Assembly: GCA_030835135.1 (NCBI GenBank)
Contig: JAUQWO010000075.1
Coordinates: forward strand, 337,330 to 401,329
DNA length: 64,000 bases
Source of the DNA: Bacteroidota bacterium
GTDB taxonomy: Bacteria > Bacteroidota > Ignavibacteria > UBA10030 > UBA6906
Direction of reading: 5' to 3'
In this document: positions 1 through 9,186 of the stretch, one piece after another
Layout of the letters: each line of letters begins with the position of its first letter
Numbering within the stretch: the stretch's first letter is position 1
The notes under the pieces: generated by a model
The model's input: the letters and a program-made list of their open reading frames with translations, nothing else
Told to the model about the DNA's origin: nothing
The model's database searches: none
Program-made: the position numbers and the translations under genes

Positions 1-2
1 GT

Positions 3-3000
3 TCAGGGACGAATCCGTATGTCATCACGGACCGGAGCTACAACAATCTTTCGATGAATAGCGGTGGTGCGTGGACCTGGACGCTAGGCGCCGACCGGAC
101 GATCGCAGGTACGCTTCTCGGACCACTCTCGACGCGACTGTTCCTTGTCGGTACGTCGTCCATTTTCCTCGGCGGGAACCTGAACACACAGTTCTCGACG
201 AGTCCGGCCGGTTTCAATCAGGGTGGCGTGACGATCGTGTTCAACGGGACTGGCTCGCAGTTCATGAACCACAACGGTCCGCCGCTCGGCAACATCGTGG
301 TCAACCGCGTGAGTGGGTCAGTGACGACAGCCTATGCCTCCACGGTCAATGGTTCTTTCACGGTTACGTCCGGTGGGTTCAGCCCTTCGTACAGCTTCGT
401 GTTCAACGGACCGGTCACGATCAACGGCTCATTCACGACCTCGGTCGCACAAACGTTCAAGGGGAATCTGACCAACAACGGCACGTTCACCGTGGGATCG
501 GCGTCGACGACGTTCAGCGGAACGTCTCAGCAGACGATCACGGGATCGGCGGCGACCACCCTTGCCGCCGCAACGTTCAACAATCCCACCGGGATCGCGG
601 TGAACGGCACGCTGACGGTCGGCGGCACGTTCACGCTGGGTGCCACCCCGCTATCGCTGGCCGGGGGAACCCTCACGCTGAACGGCGGCGTGAGTGTGAC
701 TACCGGGAGCATCACCAGTGTGGCTGGTGCGACGGTTAACTACAATCAGGCGACAGCAGGACAGGCGATCGTCAAGGGTGACTATGGCAACCTCACCCTC
801 AGCAACGCGAACAAGACCTTCCCGTCTGCCGGACCTGTCCGCATCGCGGGGGTGTTCACACCGGGGACCGCGACAGGCCATACGCTCACGGGGTCGACGA
901 TCGAGTACAACGGGACGACCGCCCAGACCGCGCCTGCGGGGTTCGCGAGCTACAATGCTCTCGTACTCTCTAATCCCGCGGGGGTCTCACTTAACGGGAA
1001 CATCTCGCTCTCCGGAAACCTCACGGTGAACGGACCTGTGGATCCGCTGGCGACGACCTTCACCTTCACGGGAGCCACTGCTCAGACGGTTGCCGGCCCG
1101 GCGAATGCCGTCCTCTTCAATACCACGGTCAACAAGACCGCCAATGGCGTGACGTTGGCGACCGATCTTAATGTGCAGGGGACTCTTACTCTGACCTCGG
1201 GGTTGCTGACGGTCGCAGATCGGACACTCGGCCTGAGCAACCCGATCGCCGGTGTCTCCACCGGGCTGATCGCCGGGGGAACGTCATCGATCGTCATTGG
1301 TGGGACGGTAGCCGGCGTGGTCGTGCCCCCGCACATCACGGCTCTCAATGGTCTGACGGTGAACAATGCAAGCGGCAGTGCGTTGCAGGCGGATATGGAC
1401 CTGCAGGGGGGATTGACGCTGACGTCCGGCTATTTGATTGCCGGGGCTCATGCTCTGACGCTGCGTAACCCGATCGCAGGAACTCCGACCAACCTCCTTG
1501 CTGATTCAACAACCACCCTGACGATCGACGGCAGCGTGCCGGGCATCATCATCCCGTCGAGCGTTACGGGCCTGTCTGCGCTCACAATCAATAACCCGGC
1601 GGGTGTGTCCCTGGGTGGACCGCTGGCGGTGTCCGGTGCCCTGACATTGACGACGGGACGGTTGGCAACAGGGGCGCACACGTTGTTTGCGAAGGGTGCG
1701 GTCGTGGATGCCGATTCGGTGTCCTACGTCGCCGGCCAGTTGCAGCGTCCGGTCACGACCGGTGCATCGGTCATTGATTTTGCGATCGGCGACAGTGCCG
1801 TCTATGCTCCTGTTCAGGTGACATTCGCAAATGCCATCTCAGCGGGCACGCTGACCGGTGCAACGGTGCCGACCCTCCCGGGCCCGGCCGCGACGTCGGT
1901 CATCGATCCGGTGCAGAATGTGAAGCGGACCTGGTCTCTCACTGATAGCGGTGTGGCCGGGACATATGATGCGCTCTTCACATTCGCTCCGTCTGATGTC
2001 CAGGGGGGCGCGAATGTCGCCCAGCTCGTCGGTGCGAAATACGACAGCAGTTGGAGTTACCCGACGGTGGGGAGCCGAACCGCGACGTCGGTCGGGCTCA
2101 CGGGAATGGACTCCTTCAGTGACTTCATCCTGGGTATATCGAGTCCGACGACCACAGCGCCGGTGATCACGACCCCGATCGCGGCCGGGGCGACGTCCGT
2201 GACGGGTACGTCGAGCGAAGCCGACGGCACGGTGATCCAGGTGTATGTCAATGGTTCGCCGCTTGGCTCCACGACGACGGTCACCACGAATGCATGGACG
2301 ATGAGCGGCATGACAGCGCTGGTGGCGGGTGACCTGGTGAAGGCCACCGCCCTTGCCACGGGCAAGCTCCTCAGCGTGTTCTCCAATGAGGTCACGGTCT
2401 CCGCCGTGACGACCGCGCCGACCGTTGCTTCGCCGATCCTGGCGGGCGCAACAACCGTCTCCGGCACCAGCGCCGAGGCCGATGGAGCAGTGATCACCGT
2501 GTACGTGAACGGTTTTCCGCTTGGTTCCACCACGACAGTGACATCCAATGCGTGGTTGCTCGCCGGTGTCACCGCGCTCAATGGCGGCGACCTGGTGACG
2601 GCCACTGCCCTGGCTTCAGGCAAACTCGTCAGCGAGGTGTCAGACGAAGTGACGGTTCTGGGCGCGACCGTGGCCAACGTGAAGGTGTTCCTCCAGGGTC
2701 CGTTCGTGCTGGACTCGATGACGACGGCGCTGCACGCCGCCTCGTTCATTCCGCACCAGCACCCCTACGGCATTGCGCCGTGGAGCTACACCGGGACAGA
2801 CAGCGTGAGCGCGGTGCCCGCTGGTGTGGTAGACTGGGTTCTGGTGGATCTGCGCAGCGACTCGCTCGGAGCTTCGACAGTGGCTTCGCGGGCGGCCCTG
2901 CTCAAGAGCAACGGGACGGTGGTAGACCTGGACGGTTCCTCACCAGTGCACTTCCCCGGGCTGATGCCGGGCTCGTACTATGTGGTGGTCCGTCACCGGA

Positions 3001-3377
3001 ACCACCTTGCGGTGATGAGCGCGGCGACACTGACGCTGAACGCAACGAGCACCCTGTATGACTTCACGAGCAGCCTCACGCAGTACTACGGCGGCGATGC
3101 GAAGGAAGTGGCCACCGGGGTGTTTGGCATGTGGGCCGGCGACGTGACGGGCAACGGCATTGTGAAGTACAGCGGCAGCGCGAACGACCGTTCGCCGATC
3201 CTGACGCGCATCGGTGGCTCGGACCTGACGTTGACGGTGAGCGGGTATCATCCCGAGGATGTGAACATGAACGGCCAGGTAAAGTATAGCGGTAGCGCGA
3301 ATGACCGCTCGATCATCCTGCAGACGGTCGGGGGTGCGGACATGACCGCCACGCGCTCGAGTAACGTGCCGAACTAA
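3..3377 (+). CDS. Large repeat-rich surface/secreted protein, C-terminal part (5' truncated by the window edge)
   Basis: The frame is open from the first bases of the window, so the true start lies upstream; about 1,124 residues are visible. The first half is a low-complexity, Gly/Thr/Val/Asn-rich beta-repeat region (recurring 'GxLTLTSG...ITALNGLTVNN' segments), as in beta-helical adhesins. Then come two tandem Ig-like repeats of about 84 residues (codons near 2155-2400 and 2407-2660; 'SGTSxEADGxVIxVYVNG'), similar to bacterial Ig-like modules. The C-terminus has two dockerin-like repeats ('GDVTGNGIVKYSGSANDR' and 'EDVNMNGQVKYSGSANDR'), Asp/Asn-rich loops suited to calcium. No classic T9SS C-terminal domain is present. 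It is followed 29 nt later by a T9SS cargo gene, so the two are probably co-transcribed. The role (cell-surface or extracellular structure) is inferred from composition. Confidence 0.85.
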   Translation, partial: SGTNPYVITDRSYNNLSMNSGGAWTWTLGADRTIAGTLLGPLSTRLFLVGTSSIFLGGNLNTQFSTSPAGFNQGGVTIVFNGTGSQFMNHNGPPLGNIVVNRVSGSVTTAYASTVNGSFTVTSGGFSPSYSFVFNGPVTINGSFTTSVAQTFKGNLTNNGTFTVGSASTTFSGTSQQTITGSAATTLAAATFNNPTGIAVNGTLTVGGTFTLGATPLSLAGGTLTLNGGVSVTTGSITSVAGATVNYNQATAGQAIVKGDYGNLTLSNANKTFPSAGPVRIAGVFTPGTATGHTLTGSTIEYNGTTAQTAPAGFASYNALVLSNPAGVSLNGNISLSGNLTVNGPVDPLATTFTFTGATAQTVAGPANAVLFNTTVNKTANGVTLATDLNVQGTLTLTSGLLTVADRTLGLSNPIAGVSTGLIAGGTSSIVIGGTVAGVVVPPHITALNGLTVNNASGSALQADMDLQGGLTLTSGYLIAGAHALTLRNPIAGTPTNLLADSTTTLTIDGSVPGIIIPSSVTGLSALTINNPAGVSLGGPLAVSGALTLTTGRLATGAHTLFAKGAVVDADSVSYVAGQLQRPVTTGASVIDFAIGDSAVYAPVQVTFANAISAGTLTGATVPTLPGPAATSVIDPVQNVKRTWSLTDSGVAGTYDALFTFAPSDVQGGANVAQLVGAKYDSSWSYPTVGSRTATSVGLTGMDSFSDFILGISSPTTTAPVITTPIAAGATSVTGTSSEADGTVIQVYVNGSPLGSTTTVTTNAWTMSGMTALVAGDLVKATALATGKLLSVFSNEVTVSAVTTAPTVASPILAGATTVSGTSAEADGAVITVYVNGFPLGSTTTVTSNAWLLAGVTALNGGDLVTATALASGKLVSEVSDEVTVLGATVANVKVFLQGPFVLDSMTTALHAASFIPHQHPYGIAPWSYTGTDSVSAVPAGVVDWVLVDLRSDSLGASTVASRAALLKSNGTVVDLDGSSPVHFPGLMPGSYYVVVRHRNHLAVMSAATLTLNATSTLYDFTSSLTQYYGGDAKEVATGVFGMWAGDVTGNGIVKYSGSANDRSPILTRIGGSDLTLTVSGYHPEDVNMNGQVKYSGSANDRSIILQTVGGADMTATRSSNVPN

Positions 3378-3406
3378 TGACGATCAATCGAACGAAGGAG
3401 AATCCA

Positions 3407-4504
3407 ATGAAACGCATCAGTCTTGTGCTGGGGGTGCTGCTGTTGGTGGCCGCGGTGATGGGGCAGGCGCAGACGATCCAGGCGGGCATCTTTGCCATTG
3501 ACGCGAACACGGTGGTGGTCAGGGCGAAAGTGTCGGGTGGTGGGTTCACCGATCGGCCGTTCAGCAACGTGGTGGTATCACTCTTCTGGGAGACGGGCAG
3601 TGGGGTGACGCTCGGCACCCCGGCCGGGGTCTTCAGCATCGGCAAGGCCGGAGCAGTGGGCACGGAAGGGGCGTTCAGCTATCAGAAGTTCGCCTCGACG
3701 CCGAACGTGAACATCACCTGGGCAAACGGCACGGAGGTGGACCTCTTCGAGATCCCGGTGATGGGAGGGACGGGTCCGGCGCTGATCGAAGTGCGCGATC
3801 CTGCCGATGCAGGCGCGAACGGTGCCTGGTACATCGAGATCTCGGGGAACGATGTGACGAACACCGGGACGCCGTTCTATGCGAACTCGACGGAGCTGCC
3901 ACTGCCAGTGACCCTGACGTCGTTCGCGGCGACGATCGCCCGGAGTGGCATGGGAGTGATCCTGGAGTGGGCGACGGCCAGTGAAGTGAACAACTATGGG
4001 TACACGGTGCAGAGGAAGGCCGACCGTGACGAAACGTTTGCGGATGTGGCCGATGCGTTCGTAGCGGGTCATGGGACGACGATCGAGCCTCAGACGTATT
4101 GCTTCACGGACAAGTCCGTTCAGGCGGCGGGGAAGTATGAGTACCGATTGAAGCAGCAGGACCTGAATGGCGCAGTTCAGTATACGCAGAGCGTCGTCGT
4201 GAATGTTGCCGTGACGGATGTGGCGGAGACTGCGCCGCGGGAGTTCGCGCTGATGCAGAACTATCCGAACCCGTTCAATCCGGCGACGATGGTGAAGTTT
4301 TCGGTGCCGACGAGTGGTCAGGCGTCGCTGAAGGTATACACCGTGGTGGGCCAGGAGGTGGTGACGCTGTTTGAGGGTGTGGCCGAGGCCGGGCGGTACT
4401 ATGCCGTGCCGTTCAACGCAGCGAACCTCGCCTCGGGCGTCTACTTCTATCGGTTGGTCACCGAGAACAAGACCGACGTCAAAAGGATGATGCTCGTCAA
4501 GTAG
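3407..4504 (+). CDS. Secreted protein with T9SS type A C-terminal sorting domain
   Basis: Start chosen at 3407 because AAGGAG (3395-3400) sits 6 nt upstream; an in-frame ATG at 3377 overlaps the previous stop but lacks this site. Residues 1-21 form a signal peptide (hydrophobic core, then 'GQAQT'). The middle holds a beta-rich domain beginning 'LPVTLTSFAATI...LEWATASEVNNYGYTVQRK', a module common ahead of sorting domains in this phylum. The last ~85 residues ('MQNYPNPFNPATMVKFSVP...LASGVYFYRLVTENKTDVKRMMLVK') are a type A T9SS sorting domain, known to direct export across the outer membrane and then be cleaved. The specific function of the cargo is not recognisable. A strong terminator follows at 4553-4590. 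Confidence 0.9.
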   Translation: MKRISLVLGVLLLVAAVMGQAQTIQAGIFAIDANTVVVRAKVSGGGFTDRPFSNVVVSLFWETGSGVTLGTPAGVFSIGKAGAVGTEGAFSYQKFASTPNVNITWANGTEVDLFEIPVMGGTGPALIEVRDPADAGANGAWYIEISGNDVTNTGTPFYANSTELPLPVTLTSFAATIARSGMGVILEWATASEVNNYGYTVQRKADRDETFADVADAFVAGHGTTIEPQTYCFTDKSVQAAGKYEYRLKQQDLNGAVQYTQSVVVNVAVTDVAETAPREFALMQNYPNPFNPATMVKFSVPTSGQASLKVYTVVGQEVVTLFEGVAEAGRYYAVPFNAANLASGVYFYRLVTENKTDVKRMMLVK

Positions 4505-4552
4505 GCCCGGGTGCTCCCGGTTGACGATCGGGTCCGATCGACGATGTTCTGG

Positions 4553-4590
4553 AATGGCAGGGACCCCGTGCGGGGTCCCTGCCATTTTCT
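4553..4590 (+). terminator. Rho-independent terminator
   Basis: A 15-bp perfect stem (4553-4567 with 4572-4586) with a four-base loop is followed by a T-rich tract (ttttcttt). It ends the unit of the surface protein and the T9SS cargo gene. Confidence 0.9.
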
Positions 4591-4702
4591 TTGATATGCA
4601 CGACTCTGCGGGTTAAACCGATCCTGCGGTTGGTGTGTCTATTAGACATCGCCGGACGGGTTATCTGCCGGCCGCACTGCATCACCACTCAAGGATCGTC
4701 CC

Positions 4703-5098
4703 ATGACATCACGTTCTGTCGTAGCGGCCCGTGTCATCACCGGCCTCATGCTTGCTGCATTCGTGTTCCTGGCCGCGGCATCGGCGTTCGCCCAGCCCCC
4801 TCGCATGTCGGCAGAGGACCGTACCAAGAGGTTGACCGAACAGCTGAGCCTCACTGCAGACCAGGCGAAGAAGGTCCTCACGATCTATAAACGTTCTGAA
4901 GAAGATATGCGGAAGATCTTCGAATCCGCGGAAGGCGACCGCGAGTCGATGCGGGAGAGCATGCGTGGCCAGCGAGAGAAGGTCAATAAGGAGATCGAGG
5001 CCCTTCTGACGGCTGAGCAGAAGACGAAGTTCGAGGAGATCAAGAAGCAGGGCCCTCCCCCGCGGGGTGGTGACCGCCGTCCACCGGATGGGCACTGA
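4703..5098 (+). CDS. Spy/CpxP-like periplasmic protein (LTxxQ motifs)
   Basis: 131 residues. A signal peptide of about 30 residues ('MLAAFVFLAAASAFAQPP') is followed by an all-helical, highly charged body with two LTxxQ-type motifs ('LSLTADQAKKVL' and 'LLTAEQKTKFEEIKK'), the hallmark of the Spy/CpxP/CnrX-like fold. Such proteins are ATP-independent periplasmic chaperones or metal/stress sensors. The tail 'GPPPRGGDRRPPDGH' is Pro/Gly/His rich and could bind metal, which is inference. It appears monocistronic, between a strong upstream terminator and an inverted repeat downstream (5161-5190). The start is supported by AAGGA about 9 nt upstream. Confidence 0.75.
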   Translation: MTSRSVVAARVITGLMLAAFVFLAAASAFAQPPRMSAEDRTKRLTEQLSLTADQAKKVLTIYKRSEEDMRKIFESAEGDRESMRESMRGQREKVNKEIEALLTAEQKTKFEEIKKQGPPPRGGDRRPPDGH

Positions 5099-5160
5099 CC
5101 TCCTCGCCCGGGTTGGGGCAGGATTCTGATGATGGGCCTCCGGTCGATGTATGATCGACG

Positions 5161-5190
5161 CGCAGGGGCCGAGCCTGCTCGGCCCCTGCG
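5161..5190 (+). terminator. GC-rich hairpin, probable transcription terminator without a U-tract
   Basis: A perfect 13-bp inverted repeat (CGCAGGGGCCGAG/CTCGGCCCCTGCG) with a 4-nt loop lies 62 nt after the Spy-like gene. No T-run follows, so it may be a Rho-assisted terminator or an mRNA-stabilising hairpin. Confidence 0.5.
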
Positions 5191-5359
5191 TGAATATTCA
5201 GGGGGATCTGTGGAACCCCCGCCGGCCTGAACCATCGAATTCCCCGCGTTTTCCCCCCTATGACGATATCCATCCTCCTCTGCTTCACTGCTCGTATATC
5301 TACAAATGGTTGTATGCCTGCCAGTTACCGGCGTTTCTGACCTGCCATTCTGACCCCGC

Positions 5360-5512
5360 ATGCCCCGATTTCGCTTTGGCATGGAATTCGCAGGATTCCA
5401 CGCGGGTGCGCCGGTCCTCGTTGCGCAACTCGCGACGGAGGTCGAGCGGCTGAACCTTGAACTCTCCGCGCTCGCAGAGGTCATGCTACAAGAAGGAAGA
5501 GGTGCGTCATGA
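5360..5512 (+). CDS. Small 50-residue protein, translationally coupled to the downstream hybrid kinase
   Basis: The ATG at 5360 opens a 50-codon frame whose TGA overlaps the ATG of the next gene (ATGA at 5509-5512). The product starts 'MPRFRFGMEFAGFHAGAPVL' and continues with an amphipathic helix ('ATEVERLNLELSALAEVML'). Third positions are mostly G/C, as in neighbouring real genes, and the kinase ribosome-binding site (AAGGAAGAGG) lies inside its end. An in-frame TGA at 5351 limits extension upstream. I see no clear Shine-Dalgarno, and an internal ATG at 5381 is possible. No known family recognised. The overlap and codon use argue that it is real, perhaps a small regulator or partner of the kinase (inference). 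Confidence 0.45.
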   Translation: MPRFRFGMEFAGFHAGAPVLVAQLATEVERLNLELSALAEVMLQEGRGAS

Positions 5513-7656
5513 AACAGAGCATTCTGATCGTTGAAGATGAGCCGGTCCAGGCAATGAAGCTGCAGTTCGTCCTGGAACAGGCCGGCTATACGGTGCATGC
5601 CACGGACAACGGCATGAGTGCTCTGTCGTTTCTGGAACAGAATGCCGTGGACCTCGTCATCAGTGATGTGATGATGCCCGGGATGGACGGGTACACCCTG
5701 TGCCGGAGGATCCATCAAACCGGCCAGTCCAAGAAGTGCATGGTCGTCCTGCTGACGTCCCAGGCGGATCCGTCCGATGTCCTCAGTGGCCTGTCCGTGG
5801 GCGCCGACAACTACATCATGAAGCCCTGGGACCCGAAGGATCTGATCGTGCGAGTGAAGCAGATCCTGGCTTCCGCGTCCCACCGCCTGCGCCGTGAAGA
5901 GGCAGAGTCCCTCGAGGTGTCGTACCGGGGCAAGGAGTATGTGATCCAGGCGAACCGCCTGCAAATGCTGAATTTCTTCCTGACGACCTACGAGACCCAG
6001 TTCCGACATTCCCGCAAAGTGGCGAGTGCACGCGACGAACTCGCGTTGATCAGCGAGAACCTCGAGCAGGTGGTCGCGGAGCGCACGGCTGCCCTCAGGG
6101 GCGAGATGGAAGAACGCCATCGCGCCGAAGAGCGTATCGCCGAGCAGGCAGCCCTTCTCGACCTGGCTCACGATGCCATCGTGGTCACCGGCACCGATCA
6201 TGAGGTGCTCTACTGGAACAAGAGCGCAGAAACATTGTACGGATGGCCGGCGGCCGAGGCCGTCGGACGCGGTGTCAGCAGCCTGTTCCTGAACGACCAT
6301 GACAAGGCGGCCATCGCAGCCCGCGCCAAATTGTTCGAGGACGGGCGGTGGACCGGCGAGATGGATCAGGTGACGAAGGACGGCACGGCACTCGTCGTGC
6401 AGACCAGTTGGACGCTCGTGCGGGATGCGAAGGGTGAGCCCAAGTCGATCCTGACGATCTCGACCGATGTCTCCCAGAAGAAGAAGCTCGAGGGGCAGTT
6501 CCTCCGCGCCCAGCGCATGGAGAGCATCGGTACGCTGGCCGGTGGCATCGCCCACGACCTGAACAACGTTCTGTCGCCGGTGTTGCTCTCGATGGCGATC
6601 TTCAAGGAGAGGATGAAGGACCCTGACAGCCTCAAGATGCTCGGCATGATCGAAGAATCCGCGCGCCGCGGGGCCGATATGGTGAAACAGGTCCTGATGT
6701 TCGCGCGCGGCGTCCAGGGCGAACGCATGGTGCTCCAGCCCCGCCACCTGGTGCGCGAGATGCAGAAGATCGTGGACCAGTCCTTCCCGAAGAATTTCAC
6801 CTTCGAAATGAACACGCCCGCGCAGATCCCCTGCGTCAAGGGAGATGCCACACAGCTGCACCAGGTGCTCCTGAATCTGTGCGTCAATGCCCGTGATGCA
6901 ATGCCCCAGGGCGGCACATTCCGGCTGAGCGTCGAGGGGGTGACCCTGGATGAGCAATATGCCGCACTGAATCCGGAGGCGAAGCCGGGGAACTACGTGC
7001 TCGTGCGCGCAAGCGATACCGGCACGGGGATACCGCCGGAGGTCATCGACAAGATCTTCGAGCCGTTCTTCACGACGAAGGAGGTGGGGAAGGGGACCGG
7101 CCTCGGCCTGTCCACCGTCCTCGCCATCGTGCGCGGCCATGAGGGATTCGTGCGGGTGCGCAGCCAGGTGGGCACCGGCACAACGTTCGAGATCTATCTG
7201 CCGGCGGTCGATGCCTTCGACGGTGTGCAGGTCCGCAATGAGGATGCTCCGCCCCGGAATGGGAACGGCGAGACGGTGCTGGTCGTCGACGACGAGCGGA
7301 TCGTCCGTGAGATCACACGGCTCACGTTGCTCAGCCACGGTTACAACGTGCTCACCGCGGATGAAGGAACGGAGGCGCTGGCCCTGTATTCCAAGCACGG
7401 CAGTGAGATCTCGGTGGTGCTCACGGATATCGTGATGCCCTATCTGGACGGTGCGTCAACGATCCGCGCGCTCCAACGCATGGACCCCGACGTGAAGGTG
7501 ATCGCGTGCAGCGGCCTGAACTCGAACGAGAAGCGCATCGGTGCGATGACGCTCCGGGACGTGCCATTCCTCGAGAAACCCTATACCACCGAGGCGCTCT
7601 TGCGCAAGCTGGAAGAGGTCCTCCATGGCGAAGTGGAGATGTCGGAACTGGCGTAA
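5509..7656 (+). CDS. Hybrid histidine kinase (REC-PAS-HisKA-HATPase-REC)
   Basis: 715 residues, no membrane segment, so a cytosolic signalling protein. Order: N-terminal receiver (residues 3-118; acidic pocket E9/D10, phospho-acceptor D53 in 'ISDVMMPG', Lys in 'MKPWD'); a coiled-coil linker (~150-210); PAS (~210-320, 'AHDAIVVTG...[13 protein letters not shown]'); a dimerisation domain with phospho-His in 'GGIAHDLNN'; an HATPase domain with N box ('[11 protein letters not shown]'), G1 ('DTGTGIPPE'), F box and G2 ('GKGTGLGLS'); and a C-terminal receiver with phospho-Asp in 'VLTDIVMP'. The HDLNN variant is typical of HisKA kinases with a C-terminal receiver. No DNA-binding output is present, so it presumably passes phosphate to a separate partner. 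It is coupled to the small ORF before it. Confidence 0.95.
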   Translation: MKQSILIVEDEPVQAMKLQFVLEQAGYTVHATDNGMSALSFLEQNAVDLVISDVMMPGMDGYTLCRRIHQTGQSKKCMVVLLTSQADPSDVLSGLSVGADNYIMKPWDPKDLIVRVKQILASASHRLRREEAESLEVSYRGKEYVIQANRLQMLNFFLTTYETQFRHSRKVASARDELALISENLEQVVAERTAALRGEMEERHRAEERIAEQAALLDLAHDAIVVTGTDHEVLYWNKSAETLYGWPAAEAVGRGVSSLFLNDHDKAAIAARAKLFEDGRWTGEMDQVTKDGTALVVQTSWTLVRDAKGEPKSILTISTDVSQKKKLEGQFLRAQRMESIGTLAGGIAHDLNNVLSPVLLSMAIFKERMKDPDSLKMLGMIEESARRGADMVKQVLMFARGVQGERMVLQPRHLVREMQKIVDQSFPKNFTFEMNTPAQIPCVKGDATQLHQVLLNLCVNARDAMPQGGTFRLSVEGVTLDEQYAALNPEAKPGNYVLVRASDTGTGIPPEVIDKIFEPFFTTKEVGKGTGLGLSTVLAIVRGHEGFVRVRSQVGTGTTFEIYLPAVDAFDGVQVRNEDAPPRNGNGETVLVVDDERIVREITRLTLLSHGYNVLTADEGTEALALYSKHGSEISVVLTDIVMPYLDGASTIRALQRMDPDVKVIACSGLNSNEKRIGAMTLRDVPFLEKPYTTEALLRKLEEVLHGEVEMSELA

Positions 7657-7683
7657 GGGGAAGACACCCACAGGACATGAGCG

Positions 7684-7715
7684 CAGACAGGGCTCCCCGC
7701 GGGGAGCCCTGTCTG
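7684..7715. terminator. Bidirectional terminator between convergent genes
   Basis: A perfect 15-bp inverted repeat (7684-7698 with 7701-7715) with a minimal loop lies between the kinase (+) and the outer-membrane protein (-). Its position between convergent genes suggests it serves both strands; T-runs are short. Confidence 0.7.
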
Positions 7716-7736
7716 TTGAACGGGATGCTGGGGGCG

Positions 7737-8426
7737 TCAGAAGCGGACGGTGACGCCGATCTGCAGTTCGAGCAGGTCCGTGGCAGAGGTGAAGGAGTCG
7801 TAGACCACACGCCCGTTGACATTCCGGACGGATCCTTCCTTCAGGTACTCCGCCTCTCCTCCGAAGAGATAGCGCGCGCCGAGGTCGAGATAGATATCCG
7901 AGATCGACCCGTCGTCCGGACGGTACACAAGGACCATGAGCCCGGCCCCGCCACCATAGCTGAACGCCCCATCGGACAGGTTGGTGCTGCTGGCCACTTC
8001 CTGTCCCACATTGTTTTCGTTCTCGATCTTCGTCTCGGTGAACAGGTAGTTGAACCCCACCATTCCCTGCAGATACGGGCGCACGACACCGGTGTTGGGC
8101 TGTAACCGGAGGAGCGCGTGGCCGAGGATGAAGTTGTTGGTGGTGGAAACCCGCACAAAGACATCCGGAATGGTGGTGCTGAAGGGCTCGCGCCGTTCGC
8201 TGGACCCGTAGTTCATGAACCCGAATTCGAGACCGAGCATCACCGGCGTGCCTTCCGGTGCATAGCCGGCGTTCAACGTAACGCCCACGCCGAGGCGGTC
8301 AACGTTCTTCCGGAACTCCTTCTGGGGCGAACCGAGGAGGAAATCGATCCCTCCCTGCCATGTCTGTGCCCCGGCAAGTGCCGGCATCGCCATGAAAACG
8401 AGAAGGAGAGAAGTGACTTTTCGCAT
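7737..8426 (-). CDS. Outer-membrane beta-barrel protein
   Basis: 229 residues. Start set at 8426, where GGAG lies about 6 nt upstream and a signal peptide begins ('MRKVTSLLLVFMAMPALAGAQ'); a longer in-frame extension has no signal. The mature protein alternates short amphipathic strands with polar turns ('GVGVTLNAGYAPEG', 'YLDLGARYLFGG') and ends in an aromatic residue ('QIGVTVRF'), the usual Bam recognition signature. The size fits a small OmpA/OmpX-like barrel of 8-10 strands. No peptidoglycan-binding domain is attached and the function is unknown. It is divergent from mntP. Confidence 0.8.
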   Translation of the reverse strand: MRKVTSLLLVFMAMPALAGAQTWQGGIDFLLGSPQKEFRKNVDRLGVGVTLNAGYAPEGTPVMLGLEFGFMNYGSSERREPFSTTIPDVFVRVSTTNNFILGHALLRLQPNTGVVRPYLQGMVGFNYLFTETKIENENNVGQEVASSTNLSDGAFSYGGGAGLMVLVYRPDDGSISDIYLDLGARYLFGGEAEYLKEGSVRNVNGRVVYDSFTSATDLLELQIGVTVRF

Positions 8427-8499
8427 GTGACGCTCCGTTGAGTGATGTCTCTGGTGTACGAAAGGACATGGGTGGTGGTTGCATTTTCGTAAAAAACTC

Positions 8500-9186
8500 A
8501 TGACCATGGAAGCCATGTCGATCCTCGAAATACTCTTTCTGGCCGCTGCGCTGTCCATCGACGCCTTCGCGGTCACCCTCTCTGCTGCCGCAACGGGTGC
8601 GGTCACTGACCGGCGTGCCGCATTCCGGCTGTCATTCCATTTCGGGCTGTTTCAATTCCTGATGCCCATCCTCGGATGGGCCGCCGGACTCGCACTCGCG
8701 CCCGTGATCGCGGCCGTGGACCACTGGGTGGCCTTCGCGCTTCTTTCCGCCGTGGGTGTCCGCATGATCTGGGGGAGCGCCGGCGATCCCGACGCCTCCG
8801 ATGGTCGTGATCCGTCGCGCGGCCTCACATTGATGGCCCTCGCTGTAGCGACCAGCATCGATGCTCTTGCGGTCGGCCTGAGCCTGGCACTCCTCAATAC
8901 CGAGATCCTCTGGCCGAGCCTGATCATCGGCGTGGTCACCGGGGCGGTCTGCGTTCTTGCGGTGTTCCTTGGCCGCAGGTTCCACGCGCATGTCGGCGCG
9001 AAGGCGGAGATCGTCGGGGGCATCATCCTCATCGTGATCGCGTTCAGGATCCTCATCACGCATACGATGCACTCTTCATCGCTTCCTGTATCTGTCGATC
9101 CCCACCGCAAGTATCCCGAACTGGTCCGTCAACAAACCCTCATACCCCCAGGGCCAACCATCCCAGGTGCGCCAATCAACGCCTGA
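8500..9186 (+). CDS. mntP: Manganese efflux pump MntP
   Basis: About 228 residues against about 190 for the family. Six membrane helices are visible, in two halves that each carry the family Asp motif ('ALSIDAFAVTLS' and 'ATSIDALAVGLS'). These Asp residues are needed for Mn2+ export in MntP. The start is uncertain: ATG at 8500, 8506 or 8515 are all possible and none has a good ribosome-binding site; the family alignment fits 8515 best. The family-like part ends near 'FRILITHTMH'. The extra ~38 residues are polar and lie over the 3' end of the convergent gene (111-bp antisense overlap), so they may be a recent read-through. No manganese riboswitch is evident in the short upstream gap. Confidence 0.85.
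   Translation: MTMEAMSILEILFLAAALSIDAFAVTLSAAATGAVTDRRAAFRLSFHFGLFQFLMPILGWAAGLALAPVIAAVDHWVAFALLSAVGVRMIWGSAGDPDASDGRDPSRGLTLMALAVATSIDALAVGLSLALLNTEILWPSLIIGVVTGAVCVLAVFLGRRFHAHVGAKAEIVGGIILIVIAFRILITHTMHSSSLPVSVDPHRKYPELVRQQTLIPPGPTIPGAPINA

Noticed and set aside
5151-5453. 100-codon plus-strand frame between the Spy-like gene and the kinase
   Set aside because: It begins inside a terminator-like hairpin, has no ribosome-binding site and an unlikely composition; the 50-codon frame at 5360-5512 is the better candidate.
4885-7398. 837-codon minus-strand frame opposite the hybrid kinase
   Set aside because: No domains and a composition typical of reverse-frame translation; the plus strand has a complete kinase with a ribosome-binding site.
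8427-8500. Manganese (yybP-ykoY) riboswitch upstream of mntP
   Set aside because: The gap is only ~74 nt and lacks the conserved paired internal-loop sequences.
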